Shown here: positions 1-8,643 of the stretch, in pieces
Position numbering within the stretch: position 1 is the stretch's first letter
How the letters are laid out: each line of letters opens with the position of its first letter
Assembly (NCBI RefSeq): GCF_000282455.1
Contig: NZ_AKJG01000041.1
Coordinates: forward strand, 186,001-250,000
DNA from: Pseudomonas sp. GM74
GTDB lineage: Bacteria; Pseudomonadota; Gammaproteobacteria; Pseudomonadales; Pseudomonadaceae
DNA: 64,000 nt
Reading direction: 5' to 3'
Notes under the pieces: generated by a model
The model's input: the letters and a program-made list of their open reading frames with translations, nothing else
The model's database searches: none
Told to the model about the DNA's origin: nothing
Program-made: the position numbers and the translations under genes

Positions 1-2
1 TT

Positions 3-578
3 CGTGCAGGGTTCCGCGCGGAGTTCAATCTCAAGGACGACGAACTGCTGCTGGTGCAGATCGGCTCCGGGTTCAAGACCAAGGGTGTCGATCGCAGCCT
101 CAAGGCGTTGGCGGCATTGCCCGCTGATCTCAAGAAACGCACCCGGCTGTTTGTAATTGGCCAGGATGACCCCAAGTTATTCCAGATGCAGAGTGCGACA
201 TTGGGGCTGGGCGACAACGTCACGTTCCTCAAGGGGCGCAGCGACATTCCGCGTTTCCTGTTGGGTGCCGACCTGTTGATCCACCCGGCGTACAACGAAA
301 ACACCGGCACGGTTTTGCTCGAAGCCCTGGTGGCCGGTCTGCCGGTGCTGGTGAGTGCGGTGTGCGGTTACGCCCATTACATCGCCGAGGCCGATGCGGG
401 CCTGGTGCTGGACGAACCGTTCGATCAGGCACAACTGACGCAATACCTGACCGGCATGTTGAACGACGCTCAAGCAAGGGCGGCCTGGAGCCGCAATGGT
501 CTGGCCTTCGCCGAAACGGCCGACCTCTACAGCATGCCGCAGCACGCGGCCGATGTGATTCTGGCGGAGCACGCTTAA
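3..578 (+). CDS. waaG: LPS core glucosyltransferase WaaG, C-terminal part (5' end outside window)
   Basis: C-terminal half of a GT4-family glycosyltransferase that adds the first glucose-type sugar to the heptose region of the LPS inner core at the cytoplasmic face of the inner membrane. The frame is open from base 3, so the N-terminal acceptor domain lies upstream of the window. Visible are a nucleotide-sugar-binding start (QIGSGFKTKGVDRS) and the GT4 signature HPAYNENTGTVLLEALVAGLPV with the two glutamates spaced as in EX7E. The stop codon directly abuts the waaP start. The waaG-waaP order is standard in Pseudomonas. Confidence 0.93.
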   Translation, partial: RAGFRAEFNLKDDELLLVQIGSGFKTKGVDRSLKALAALPADLKKRTRLFVIGQDDPKLFQMQSATLGLGDNVTFLKGRSDIPRFLLGADLLIHPAYNENTGTVLLEALVAGLPVLVSAVCGYAHYIAEADAGLVLDEPFDQAQLTQYLTGMLNDAQARAAWSRNGLAFAETADLYSMPQHAADVILAEHA

Positions 579-1385
579 ATGAAGTTGATGCTGGCTGAAC
601 CGTTCAAGAGCCTCTGGGCCGGACGCGACCCGTTCGCCGAAGTCGAGGGGCTCAAGGGCGAGGTGTACCGCGAGCTGGAAGCGCGCCGGACATTACGCAC
701 GGAAGTCGACGGCAGCGGGTTTTTCGTGAAAATCCACCGTGGCATCGGCTGGGGCGAAATCTTCAAGAACCTGCTCACTGCCAAGCTTCCTGTACTGGGT
801 GCCGGTCAGGAGTGGAAGGCGATTCAGCGCCTGCAGGAAGTCGGGGTGCCGACCATGACCGCCGTCGCGTATGGCGAGAAGGGCAGCAACCCGGCCGACC
901 AGCACTCGTTCATCGTCACCCAGGAGCTGGCGCCGACGGTCAGCCTGGAAGATTTCAGCATCAACTGGACCCGACAGCCGCCCGAGCCAAAACTCAAGCG
1001 TGCGCTGATCGCCGAAGTCGCACGCATGACCGGCATGATGCACCGCGCCGGGGTCAACCACCGCGACTGCTACATCTGCCATTTCCTGCTGCACACCGAC
1101 AAGCCGGTGACCTTTGATGACTTCAAGCTCTCGGTGATTGACCTGCACCGCGCCCAGACCCGCCCGGCGATTACCTCGCGCTGGCGCAACAAGGATCTGG
1201 CGGCGCTGTACTTTTCCGCGCTGGACATCGGCCTGACCCGCCGCGACAAGCTGCGTTTCCTCAAAGGCTATTTCCAGCAGCCGCTGCGTCAGATCCTGAT
1301 TGAAGAGGCGTCTTTGCTGGCATGGCTCGACGGCAAGGCCAACAAGCTCTACGAGCGTAAACAGCGATACGGGGATGCGCTCTGA
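579..1385 (+). CDS. waaP: LPS core heptose(I) kinase WaaP (RfaP)
   Basis: Cytoplasmic kinase that phosphorylates inner-core heptose I; in P. aeruginosa it is required for complete LPS export. The 268-residue protein has the family's kinase motifs: a lysine at residue 51 in the FFVKIHRG strand, the catalytic loop HRDCYICHF with Asp163, and the metal-binding VIDLHRAQ with Asp188. The start ATG follows the waaG stop directly, and the end overlaps the next kinase gene (ATGA). It is the first of four consecutive kinase-fold genes. Confidence 0.96.
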   Translation: MKLMLAEPFKSLWAGRDPFAEVEGLKGEVYRELEARRTLRTEVDGSGFFVKIHRGIGWGEIFKNLLTAKLPVLGAGQEWKAIQRLQEVGVPTMTAVAYGEKGSNPADQHSFIVTQELAPTVSLEDFSINWTRQPPEPKLKRALIAEVARMTGMMHRAGVNHRDCYICHFLLHTDKPVTFDDFKLSVIDLHRAQTRPAITSRWRNKDLAALYFSALDIGLTRRDKLRFLKGYFQQPLRQILIEEASLLAWLDGKANKLYERKQRYGDAL

Positions 1386-2119
1386 TGTCGGGTTGGAAAC
1401 TGGATCCGGCCTACAGCGAGCTGGCCGATGACTTTGGCAGCCTCGAGGCTGTGTTTGCGCTGCAAGGCGAGCGTTTGACCAGTGACGTGCTCTCGGAGGT
1501 CATCCGTGTCGAGCGCAATGGCGTCAACTATTACGTAAAGCGGTATGTGGGCGCTGGCAAAGGCTTGCGGCGTTACCTGGGCAAGCCTCGGGTGAAGATG
1601 GAATGGCAGAACCTCAAGCGGTTCGCCAAGTGGGGCATCCCCACTGCCGAAGTGGTGGCCTGGGGACTGGAACGGCGCGGTGCGGCTTACGCTCGTGGTG
1701 CGATGATTACCCGGGAACTGCCGCGTACCGAAGACTTGTCGGCACTGGCCGAGCGCCGCGACCCGAAACTGTCGGATCGCGTCTGGGTCGATACCGTCAG
1801 CCGTCAGCTGGCCCAATACACCCGGACCATGCACGACCACCACTTCACCCATAATGATTTGAAGTGGCGCAACCTGCTGATCGACGATGAGGCTCGAGTG
1901 TTTTTGATCGACTGCCCCAACGGCGATTTCTGGCGCGGTTTCTGGCTCAAGTACCGTATTACCAAGGATCTGGCGTGCCTGGACAAGGTCGCCAAGTATC
2001 AATTGTCGGCTACCCAGCGCCTGCGCTTTTACCTGCAATACCGCAACCGGACCCGGCTCAACGCCGCGGACAAAAAACGTATCCGGCATGTGGTGAGATT
2101 TTTCGAGGGACGCGAATGA
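1385..2119 (+). CDS. wapP: LPS core kinase of the InaA/WaaP family (WapP-like)
   Basis: A 244-residue small sugar-kinase-like protein expected to phosphorylate a heptose of the inner core. The kinase motifs are complete: YYVKRY (Lys52), the catalytic loop THNDLKWRNLL (Asp158, Asn163) and the metal-binding FLIDCPNG (Asp176). Both ends overlap neighbours by 4 bp (ATGA), so it is translationally coupled to waaP and to the next gene. The position directly after waaP matches P. aeruginosa PA5008, which I recall being named wapP. The symbol rests on position and family, not on an alignment. Confidence 0.8.
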   Translation: MSGWKLDPAYSELADDFGSLEAVFALQGERLTSDVLSEVIRVERNGVNYYVKRYVGAGKGLRRYLGKPRVKMEWQNLKRFAKWGIPTAEVVAWGLERRGAAYARGAMITRELPRTEDLSALAERRDPKLSDRVWVDTVSRQLAQYTRTMHDHHFTHNDLKWRNLLIDDEARVFLIDCPNGDFWRGFWLKYRITKDLACLDKVAKYQLSATQRLRFYLQYRNRTRLNAADKKRIRHVVRFFEGRE

Positions 2120-2868
2120 CTGATTTTCTGGCCGCTGAGGACCGTGCGCTGCTTGAGCGCCATGGCCTCGGCACGTTCGAGGCACTCTGGGCCAAGCAGC
2201 TCGATGCGGTGGACGAACCCAACACCGGTCGCGGCGGCTGGAGCAGCGTGTTTCGGCTGGATCTGGAAGGTCATGGTTTCTACCTCAAGCGCCAAAGCAA
2301 CTACCTGACCCGCACCTTGCGCGCCCCGTTCGGCGAGCCGAGCTTCGCTCGCGAGTTCCGCAACATCTCCCGTTACCGGAAGATGGGCATTCCGGCGCTG
2401 GACGCGGTGTTCTACGGTGAGCGCAAGGTCAATGGCGAAGTCCGCGCGATCCTGATGACTCGTGCCCTGGACGGCTGGGACGACCTCGACTCGCTGTTGC
2501 AGCGCTGGGCTCAACTGAGCCCTGAGCAGCACTCGGAAATCCTCAAGGCCAGTGGCGAACTGGCCCGGCAGCTGCACGCCGCACGCCAGGTGCATGGGTG
2601 CTTCTACCCCAAGCACATTTTCATGCGCGCCACCGGCAACGGCTATCAGGCGCAATTGATCGACCTGGAAAAGACCCGGCCGCTGCTGTACGGACAGCGT
2701 GACCGAATCAAGGATCTGGAACCGTTGACGCGGCGCGCGCCCGAGTGGGGCGAGTTGCAACTGCGGCAATTGTTGGCCGCCTATCTGGATCAGCCGCAGG
2801 ACAGCTCGCTGATCGACAGCTGGCTGCAGCGTCTGACCGCGCGGCGCAGCCAGAAGGGGCCGCGCTGA
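2116..2868 (+). CDS. InaA-family LPS kinase-like protein with altered catalytic loop
   Basis: A 250-residue protein of the InaA/Kdo-kinase superfamily, third in the kinase series. The start ATG at 2116 overlaps the previous stop (ATGA); a longer upstream frame is the shadow of the preceding gene. The nucleotide-binding lysine (GFYLKRQ, Lys58) and the metal-binding aspartate (QLIDLEKTR, Asp183) are present. The catalytic H-x-D is replaced by HGCFYPKHIF (His160-Gly161-Cys162), a pattern I associate with the InaA subgroup. It may therefore be a weak or regulatory kinase. The position corresponds to P. aeruginosa PA5007; its substrate is unknown to me. Confidence 0.8.
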   Translation: MTDFLAAEDRALLERHGLGTFEALWAKQLDAVDEPNTGRGGWSSVFRLDLEGHGFYLKRQSNYLTRTLRAPFGEPSFAREFRNISRYRKMGIPALDAVFYGERKVNGEVRAILMTRALDGWDDLDSLLQRWAQLSPEQHSEILKASGELARQLHAARQVHGCFYPKHIFMRATGNGYQAQLIDLEKTRPLLYGQRDRIKDLEPLTRRAPEWGELQLRQLLAAYLDQPQDSSLIDSWLQRLTARRSQKGPR

Positions 2869-4319
2869 TGCGTTTGTCCGAACTGAAGTCTGCCGGCCGT
2901 GCCCCGAGCTTACCGCTGAGCGTTTCGCTGGCCGACGCCGCCGGCCCCGCCGAGTTGCAACTGCTGAGCCTGTTGCGAGTGTTGCCGGGGCAGCGTTATG
3001 TCGGTGCCGGCGTCTGGCGTGGCCGGCCGGTATTGGCCAAATTGCTGGTCGGCAGCAAGGCCGCACGGCATTTTCAGCGTGAACTGGACGGCGTGCGCCT
3101 GCTGTCTGCCCAAGGGCTGACCACGCCGCAGCTGTTGGCCGATGGCCTGAAGGATGGCGAGGGTGGCTGGCTGCTGTTTGATTTCCTTGAGCAGGCCGAA
3201 AGCCTGGGCGACACCTGGAAGCAGGTTGAGCAGCAGCCCGTACTGTCCGATGGGCAAGGGGCGGTGCTGGCCGAGGCGTTGGGCGCGATCGGCCAGATGC
3301 ATCGCAAGGGCCTGTGGCAGGAAGACCTGCACCTGGACAACTTGCTGCGCCAGGGCGGGCGCCTGTACCTGATCGATGGCGCGGGCATCAGCTGCGAGAC
3401 GCCTGGCCAGCCGCTGTCGCGGCAGAAAGTCCTGGAAAACCTCGGGGTGTTCTTCGCCCAGTTGCCGAAGTCGATCGAGCCCTTCATTGAAGAGTTGCTG
3501 GTGTACTACCTGCTAAGCAATGGCGAACACGCCTTGCCCATGGAAGCGTTGCAGAAGCAGATCGATAAAGTCCGCAGCTGGCGCCTCAAGGACTTCCTGA
3601 TCAAGGTCGGCCGCGAGTGCACACTGTTCAGCGTCCAGCGCGGGGCCTTCGGACTGCGGGCGATTCGCCGCGAGGAAGTCCCGTCGATGGTGCCGGTACT
3701 GGAGCAGGCCGATGCCTTGCTCGATCAGGGGCATCTGTACAAGACCGGCGGCGCGGCGAGTGTTGGCAGGGTCGAAGTGGATGGCCGCACGCTGGTGATC
3801 AAGCGCTACAACATCAAGGGTTTTGCCCACTGGCTCAAGCGTTTCTGGCGCCCGAGCCGGGCCTGGTATTCATGGCGCGAAGGCAACCGCCTGGCGTTCC
3901 TCGGCATTGCCACGCCCAAGCCGCTGGCGTTGCTGGAGAAGCGTTTCCTGTGGCTGCGCAGCCGGGCTTACCTGATCACCGAGTACCTGTCGGGCCCGGA
4001 CATCATCGAGCGTTTTGCGCCCTATGTTGAAAGCGGTGACGCACCGGAAACCGAGCTGGCGGCACTGGATCATCTGTTTGCCGAGTTGATTCGTCTACGC
4101 ATCAGCCATGGCGACTTCAAGGGGCATAATCTGTTCTGGCAGCAGGATCGCTGGGCGTTGATCGACCTCGATTCGATGTGCCAGCACGGCTCGCTTGGCA
4201 GCTTCGCCCCGGCGTATGCCAGGGATCGCGCGCGGTTCATGCGTAACTGGCCTGAAGGCAGTGCCCTTTACCAGGTCATCGATCAGCGGTTGCCCAAAGA
4301 CATCTCCAGCGTTGACTGA
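2868..4319 (+). CDS. tandem kinase-domain protein of the LPS core locus (PA5006-like)
   Basis: A 483-residue protein with two kinase-like halves. The first (about residues 1-240) carries QEDLHLDNLLR followed by LYLIDGAG. The second (about 260-480) carries RISHGDFKGHNLFW followed by ALIDLDSM, with the lysine strand LVIKRYN before it. Both halves keep an aspartate in the catalytic loop, so both could be active. The start (TGATG overlap with the previous stop) indicates translational coupling. It ends the first LPS kinase operon. One of the LPS kinases of this series was named wapQ in P. aeruginosa; I cannot say which. Confidence 0.8.
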   Translation: MRLSELKSAGRAPSLPLSVSLADAAGPAELQLLSLLRVLPGQRYVGAGVWRGRPVLAKLLVGSKAARHFQRELDGVRLLSAQGLTTPQLLADGLKDGEGGWLLFDFLEQAESLGDTWKQVEQQPVLSDGQGAVLAEALGAIGQMHRKGLWQEDLHLDNLLRQGGRLYLIDGAGISCETPGQPLSRQKVLENLGVFFAQLPKSIEPFIEELLVYYLLSNGEHALPMEALQKQIDKVRSWRLKDFLIKVGRECTLFSVQRGAFGLRAIRREEVPSMVPVLEQADALLDQGHLYKTGGAASVGRVEVDGRTLVIKRYNIKGFAHWLKRFWRPSRAWYSWREGNRLAFLGIATPKPLALLEKRFLWLRSRAYLITEYLSGPDIIERFAPYVESGDAPETELAALDHLFAELIRLRISHGDFKGHNLFWQQDRWALIDLDSMCQHGSLGSFAPAYARDRARFMRNWPEGSALYQVIDQRLPKDISSVD

Positions 4320-4336
4320 ATCGGACCTTCGGTCCT

Positions 4337-4400
4337 TTCGCGGGCAAGCCCGCTCCCACATTTGACTGCATTCCAGTGTGGGAGCGGGCTTGCTCGCGAA
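4337..4400. repeat. REP-like inverted repeat (GTGGGAGCGGGCTTGCTCGCGAA family)
   Basis: Arms at 4337-4360 and 4377-4400 are inverted copies of TGTGGGAGCGGGCTTGCTCGCGAA with a small mismatch, separated by 16 bp. It lies just after the kinase operon and could act as a transcript 3' end. The same element recurs at 22862, 33793, 41289 and 44324. Confidence 0.85.
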
Positions 4401-4529
4401 GAGGCCCGAACAGCCAACCGAGAAAGCAGACAAGTTCTTGTGAACCGTCCTACGCGATCTTGGGAAGCCATGAACTGTGGCCGAAATCGCCCCGATGCTA
4501 GTTTGCCTGACGTTCTCGGAGGGCAGGCT

Positions 4530-4796
4530 GTGACGATCAAAATGGCAGTTTCATCGGGTGTTTTATCAGTGTCGCTAACGGGCTGCGGGACCGTCGCCAC
4601 CGTCCTGCAGGATGAAGCCGAAGCCGCGCAGGGGCTGCGCCGGCAAAAGACCTATTGCCAATCCATCCCCCGGGTCTACCGCGGTCTGGCCTACGACTTC
4701 TGTGTATTGAATGCGCCGCGAGGCCCCGGCCGTAGTTGCATGCCGCTTGCGGCTAGAGGTTTGCCGCCGCTTTTACGCTATAATCCCGCCCTTTAG
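4530..4796 (+). pseudogene. truncated YceK/YidQ-type lipoprotein gene
   Basis: The reading frame opens at a GTG (4530) preceded by GGAGGG at a usable distance. It encodes a lipoprotein-like N-terminus with a lipobox (SLTGC), then TYCQSIPRVYRGLAYDFC, which resembles the conserved Cys-containing core of Pseudomonas YceK/YidQ (DUF1375) lipoproteins. After VLNAPRGPG the frame runs into unrelated residues and stops at 4796. The hydrophobic C-terminal part usual for the family (a DLPLSL.LDT.LLPYT-like stretch) is missing. I read it as a 3'-truncated remnant lying just upstream of the wapO promoter. Confidence 0.55.
4779..4784 (+). promoter_or_regulatory. probable sigma-70 -10 element upstream of wapO
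   Basis: A perfect TATAAT within TTTTACGCTATAATCCCGCC, about 90 bp upstream of the wapO start. No good -35 hexamer is visible at 16-18 bp, so promoter strength is uncertain. It would start the second LPS operon (wapO to wapR-like). Confidence 0.55.
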
Positions 4797-4875
4797 CTGT
4801 CTCTCGCCCCTTGCGAGGGCACATTAATTTTTGAGGCGCTTGCGCCTGCATGCAGACTAAAGAGGCTAGACCCCT

Positions 4876-6633
4876 GTGGCATTGACGATTCTTGGCCTGT
4901 CCGGCGCCCTTAGCCATGATCCTTCCGCAGCCCTGTATATCGACGGCAAGCTGGTCGCGGCGGCTGAAGAGGAGCGCTTCGTACGCGATAAACATGCAAA
5001 GAACCGCATGCCCTACGAATCGGCGAAATTCTGCCTGGAACAGGCCGGTATCAAGCCGTCCGACGTTGACGTGGTCGCGATTCCGTTCGCACCGATCAGC
5101 CTGTTCGGCAAGGCCCGCTGGCAGTACGCCAAGCGTTACTGGTACGCCCCGGACCGCGCCCTCGACGCGATCCTGATGGGCAACCGTCGCTACAAGCGCT
5201 ATCGCAACAAGATCGTCTGGTGCCTGGAGCAACTGGGTTTTGATCCGAAGAAGATCAAGATCGAGCCGGTCGAACACCACCTGGCCCACGCCTCCAGCGC
5301 TTATCACTGCTCCGGTTTCAAAGAGAAAACCGCGATCCTGGGCATCGACGGCAAGGGCGAGTACGCCACGACCTTCTTCGGTTATGGTGAAAACGGCAAG
5401 ATCCACAAGATCAAGGAATTCTTCGATCCGGACTCCCTCGGCGGCCTGTACGGCGCGATCACCGAGTTCCTCGGTTTCGACATGCTCGACGGTGAGTTCA
5501 AGGTCATGGGCATGGCGCCGTACGGCGACGCCAGCAAATACGATTTCTCGCGCCTGGCTTCGTTCGAAAACGGCGAGCTGGTGATCAACACCGACTACGC
5601 CAACGTCATCGGCCTGCGTCGCTACAAAGAGAAGGGCAAGGGTTACTACTTCTCGCCGAAGCTGATCGAGTGGCTGGGTCCCAAGCGCGAAGGCGACATC
5701 GCCGACGAGCCTTACATCCACTACGCCGCCAGCATTCAAGCGCTGTTCGAAAAAATTGCGTTGCAGATGATCGACTACTACCTGGGCGATGTGCTCAAGC
5801 AAACCGGCAAACTGGCCTACGCCGGTGGCTGTGCGTTGAACGTCAAGCTCAACCAGAAAATCATCGCCCGCGACGACGTCAAAGAGCTTTTCGTACAGCC
5901 GGCGTCCGGTGACGCCGGCACCGCAGTCGGCGCAGCGGCCTATGTGTCCCACGCCCGCGGCGTACCGGTCGAGAAGATGGAACACGTCTACCTCGGCCCG
6001 TCGTACAGCAACGAAGACGTGATTGCCGCATGCGCCCGTCACGAGAACAAGCCGACCTGGCGCAAGCTCGACAACATGCCGGAGCAGATCGCCAGGATCA
6101 TGGTCGATGGCAACCCGGTGGCCTGGTTCCAGGGGCGCATGGAGTTCGGTCCGCGTGCACTGGGTGGGCGTTCGATCATCGGTTGCCCGAGCGTGCCCGG
6201 CGTGGCCGACCGCATCAACCACCAGATCAAGTTCCGCGAGCGCTGGAGGCCTTTCTGCCCGTCGATGCTCGACACCGTGGCGCCGCAGATGATCAAGATC
6301 GATCACCCGGCTCCGTTCATGACCTTCACCTTCGAAGTGGCGGAAGAATGGAAGACCCGCGTGCCGGAAGTCGTCCACGAGGACGGCACCTCCCGCGCCC
6401 AGGTGCTCAAGCGCGAATACAACCCGCGTTACTACGACATGATGAAAGCACTGGAAGTACTCACCGGCAACGGTGTGTCGCTCAACACCTCGCTCAACCG
6501 TCGCGGCGAGCCGATGATCTGCTCGCCGACCGACGCCCTGAACATGTTCTTCGGTTCGGATCTACAGTATCTGATCATGGAAGACATCCTGGTGGTCAAA
6601 GAGGGCGCTAACGCCTATGACACGTTCGGCTGA
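4876..6633 (+). CDS. wapO: carbamoyltransferase WapO (LPS core heptose II carbamoylation)
   Basis: A 585-residue NodU/CmcH-family O-carbamoyltransferase; in P. aeruginosa the counterpart adds the 7-O-carbamoyl group on core heptose II from carbamoyl phosphate. Visible family signatures are the N-terminal SHDPSAAL and AAAEEERF, the metal-binding VEHHLAHASSAYH, the nucleotide-binding GIDGKGEYAT, GGCALNVKLN, and the C-terminal FGPRALGGRSI. It starts at GTG with AGAGG upstream. The end overlaps wapH by 17 bp. It opens a run of overlapping genes extending to 12126. Confidence 0.9.
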   Translation: MALTILGLSGALSHDPSAALYIDGKLVAAAEEERFVRDKHAKNRMPYESAKFCLEQAGIKPSDVDVVAIPFAPISLFGKARWQYAKRYWYAPDRALDAILMGNRRYKRYRNKIVWCLEQLGFDPKKIKIEPVEHHLAHASSAYHCSGFKEKTAILGIDGKGEYATTFFGYGENGKIHKIKEFFDPDSLGGLYGAITEFLGFDMLDGEFKVMGMAPYGDASKYDFSRLASFENGELVINTDYANVIGLRRYKEKGKGYYFSPKLIEWLGPKREGDIADEPYIHYAASIQALFEKIALQMIDYYLGDVLKQTGKLAYAGGCALNVKLNQKIIARDDVKELFVQPASGDAGTAVGAAAYVSHARGVPVEKMEHVYLGPSYSNEDVIAACARHENKPTWRKLDNMPEQIARIMVDGNPVAWFQGRMEFGPRALGGRSIIGCPSVPGVADRINHQIKFRERWRPFCPSMLDTVAPQMIKIDHPAPFMTFTFEVAEEWKTRVPEVVHEDGTSRAQVLKREYNPRYYDMMKALEVLTGNGVSLNTSLNRRGEPMICSPTDALNMFFGSDLQYLIMEDILVVKEGANAYDTFG

Positions 6634-7747
6634 ACGCCATGTGCTGCAGTTCTGCCACGGCTATGACGGGCCGTTCCTGGACTGCGCACGGCAGTACGCC
6701 AGCCTGTTCGCGGGGACCGGTTATCGAGTGACCACGGTGTTTCTCACCGGGGTTGCCGATGCCGAAGTCGCTGCGGGCTGCGCTTCCGATGAAGTGCTGT
6801 TCATGGAGTACAGCTCCAAGGCCATTCGTGGCCTGAAGCTGGGTGCCATCGGCGATCTGCGCAAGATCGCCGCGTCGCGCAACTTCAGTTTCTGCATCGC
6901 CCATCGCTTCAAGCCGATCTATATCGCCTTGCTCGGCACGTCGTTGCCGGTCATTGGCGTGCATCACGCTTTTGACGATTACAAACGTGGCAGCCGCAAA
7001 CTGTTCGCGCATATCTTCCGCAAGCGTTTGAGTCTGCTCGGTGTGTCCGACGCCGTGCGCGACGACATGCGCCAATGCCTGCCGAAGTGGCCGGCTTCGC
7101 GGATCCAGACCTTGTACAACCGTATCGATGTGGACGCCTTGCAGGCGACCCAGGTGTCGGCTCGCGAGGCCCGGGAAACCCTCGGTTTGTCGGCGGATGC
7201 GTGGATTGTCGGCAACGTTGGCCGACTGCATCCGGACAAGGACCAGGCCACGCTGCTGCAGGGTTTCGCCGAGGCGTTGCCGGGGTTGCCCGCCAACAGC
7301 CAGCTGGTGATTCTCGGCAAGGGGCGCCTGGAGGAAAACCTCAAGGCCCAGTCCCGGGAGCTGGGCATCGGTGACCGGGTTCTGTTCCTCGGTCAGGTGC
7401 CGGATGCGCGTAACTACTTCCGTGCCTTCGATGTGTTCGCCCTGAGTTCCGATCACGAACCGTTCGGCATGGTGCTGCTGGAGGCCATGGCCGCTGGCGT
7501 GCCTTTGCTGGCCACGGCGTGCGGCGGAGCGAAAGAGGTGGTTGAAGGTGTGGGCATCCTGTTCCCGTTGGGCGATGCCGAGCGTCTGGCCCAGGGGCTG
7601 CAACATCTGGCCGGCATGGATGATCAGCAACGCCGGCAGTGTGCCGAGTTGATGCTCGAGCGCTTGCGCGAAAGCTTCTCCGATCGCGCAGTGCGCGATG
7701 CTTTCTGGCACTTGCCGCATGTTACCGAACTGGCACAGAGGGGCTGA
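6617..7747 (+). CDS. wapH: LPS core GT4 glycosyltransferase WapH
   Basis: A 376-residue GT-B glycosyltransferase (family 4) that should add an outer-core sugar at the cytoplasmic membrane face. Signs are the start FCHGYDGP, the acceptor-domain segment IAHRFKPIYIALL, the donor-domain NVGRLHPDKDQATLL, and the EX7E motif region EPFGMVLLEAMAAGVPLLA. It overlaps wapO and ends one base into mig-14 (TGATG). The name follows position (P. aeruginosa PA5004, reported as an outer-core glucosyltransferase). Confidence 0.85.
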   Translation: MTRSAERHVLQFCHGYDGPFLDCARQYASLFAGTGYRVTTVFLTGVADAEVAAGCASDEVLFMEYSSKAIRGLKLGAIGDLRKIAASRNFSFCIAHRFKPIYIALLGTSLPVIGVHHAFDDYKRGSRKLFAHIFRKRLSLLGVSDAVRDDMRQCLPKWPASRIQTLYNRIDVDALQATQVSAREARETLGLSADAWIVGNVGRLHPDKDQATLLQGFAEALPGLPANSQLVILGKGRLEENLKAQSRELGIGDRVLFLGQVPDARNYFRAFDVFALSSDHEPFGMVLLEAMAAGVPLLATACGGAKEVVEGVGILFPLGDAERLAQGLQHLAGMDDQQRRQCAELMLERLRESFSDRAVRDAFWHLPHVTELAQRG

Positions 7748-8643
7748 TGCTCAACCGATTTCAAGGCTGGCGCGAGCGTGGCTGGGCGGTCGTCGACGCC
7801 TCGACTTACGCCGAAACCTGGCAGCGTTATGGCGGCAGCGTCGCGACTCATCCCATGGTGGTCGAGCGGCTGGCGCAACTGGCTGACATTCCGGTGCGTT
7901 ACCTGGCCTGGGTGCAGGGCGACGAGGTCAGGGCGGCGATCCCGACCTGGGGCCGCGACCTGGCCTTGTCCAAGGACGTGCTCAAGCGTCGCGGCAAGAA
8001 AGGTCTGTTCGACCTGGGCAACGCCGAAATCATCCTGCCGGCCGCTGCCGATACCCAGGCGCCTTTGCGCCATCGAGCGCGGTATCTGTCGGCGCTGAAT
8101 GAAGGCCGTTTCGCGGGTATCAAGTTGCAGGCCGAACAACTGGCCATGGCCCGCACTCCCGAAGAGTTGTCGAAAAAGTTTCGCTACAACCAGCGCCGCG
8201 AATTGCGCTTGCTGGAAGAGGCCGGTGGCGTGGTGCGGCCGGTGTCCGAATTCTCCAGCACTGAGCTGGCGGCGATTTACTGCGATCTGTTCCAGCGCCG
8301 CTGGGGTTTCCCGGCGACGGGTGCCGAACGCATGGCCGAGGTCATCGAGTTGTTGCGCGAGTTGCTGATCGGCTCGGTGATTTTTCTCAACGATGCGCCG
8401 ATTGCGATTCAATTGGTGTACCGCGTCGAAACCCCGCAGTGGATCAGCGTCGAGTACATCAACGGCGGGGTCGATCCCGAAACTCGCGAGTTCAGCCCTG
8501 GCAGTGTGTTGAGTTTCCTCAATACCCAAAGCGCCTGGGAGCATGCCCGGGCGCAGGACAAGCCGCTACGCTTTTCCTTCGGTCGCGCCGACCGTGAATA
8601 CAAGGATCGCTGGTGCAACCCCGTGCCGGTCTTCACCGTATGA
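7747..8643 (+). CDS. mig-14: Mig-14 family antimicrobial-peptide resistance protein
   Basis: A 298-residue inner-membrane-associated protein of the Mig-14/GNAT-like family, linked in Salmonella and P. aeruginosa to survival against cationic antimicrobial peptides. The start ATG at 7747 overlaps the wapH stop. Recognisable segments are RFQGWRERGWAVVDAST at the N-terminus, a central KKFRYNQRRELRLLEEAGG, and the acetyltransferase-like C-terminal SVEYINGGVDP. The end overlaps dnpA (ATGA). Its enzymatic reaction is not established to my knowledge. Confidence 0.88.
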   Translation: MLNRFQGWRERGWAVVDASTYAETWQRYGGSVATHPMVVERLAQLADIPVRYLAWVQGDEVRAAIPTWGRDLALSKDVLKRRGKKGLFDLGNAEIILPAAADTQAPLRHRARYLSALNEGRFAGIKLQAEQLAMARTPEELSKKFRYNQRRELRLLEEAGGVVRPVSEFSSTELAAIYCDLFQRRWGFPATGAERMAEVIELLRELLIGSVIFLNDAPIAIQLVYRVETPQWISVEYINGGVDPETREFSPGSVLSFLNTQSAWEHARAQDKPLRFSFGRADREYKDRWCNPVPVFTV

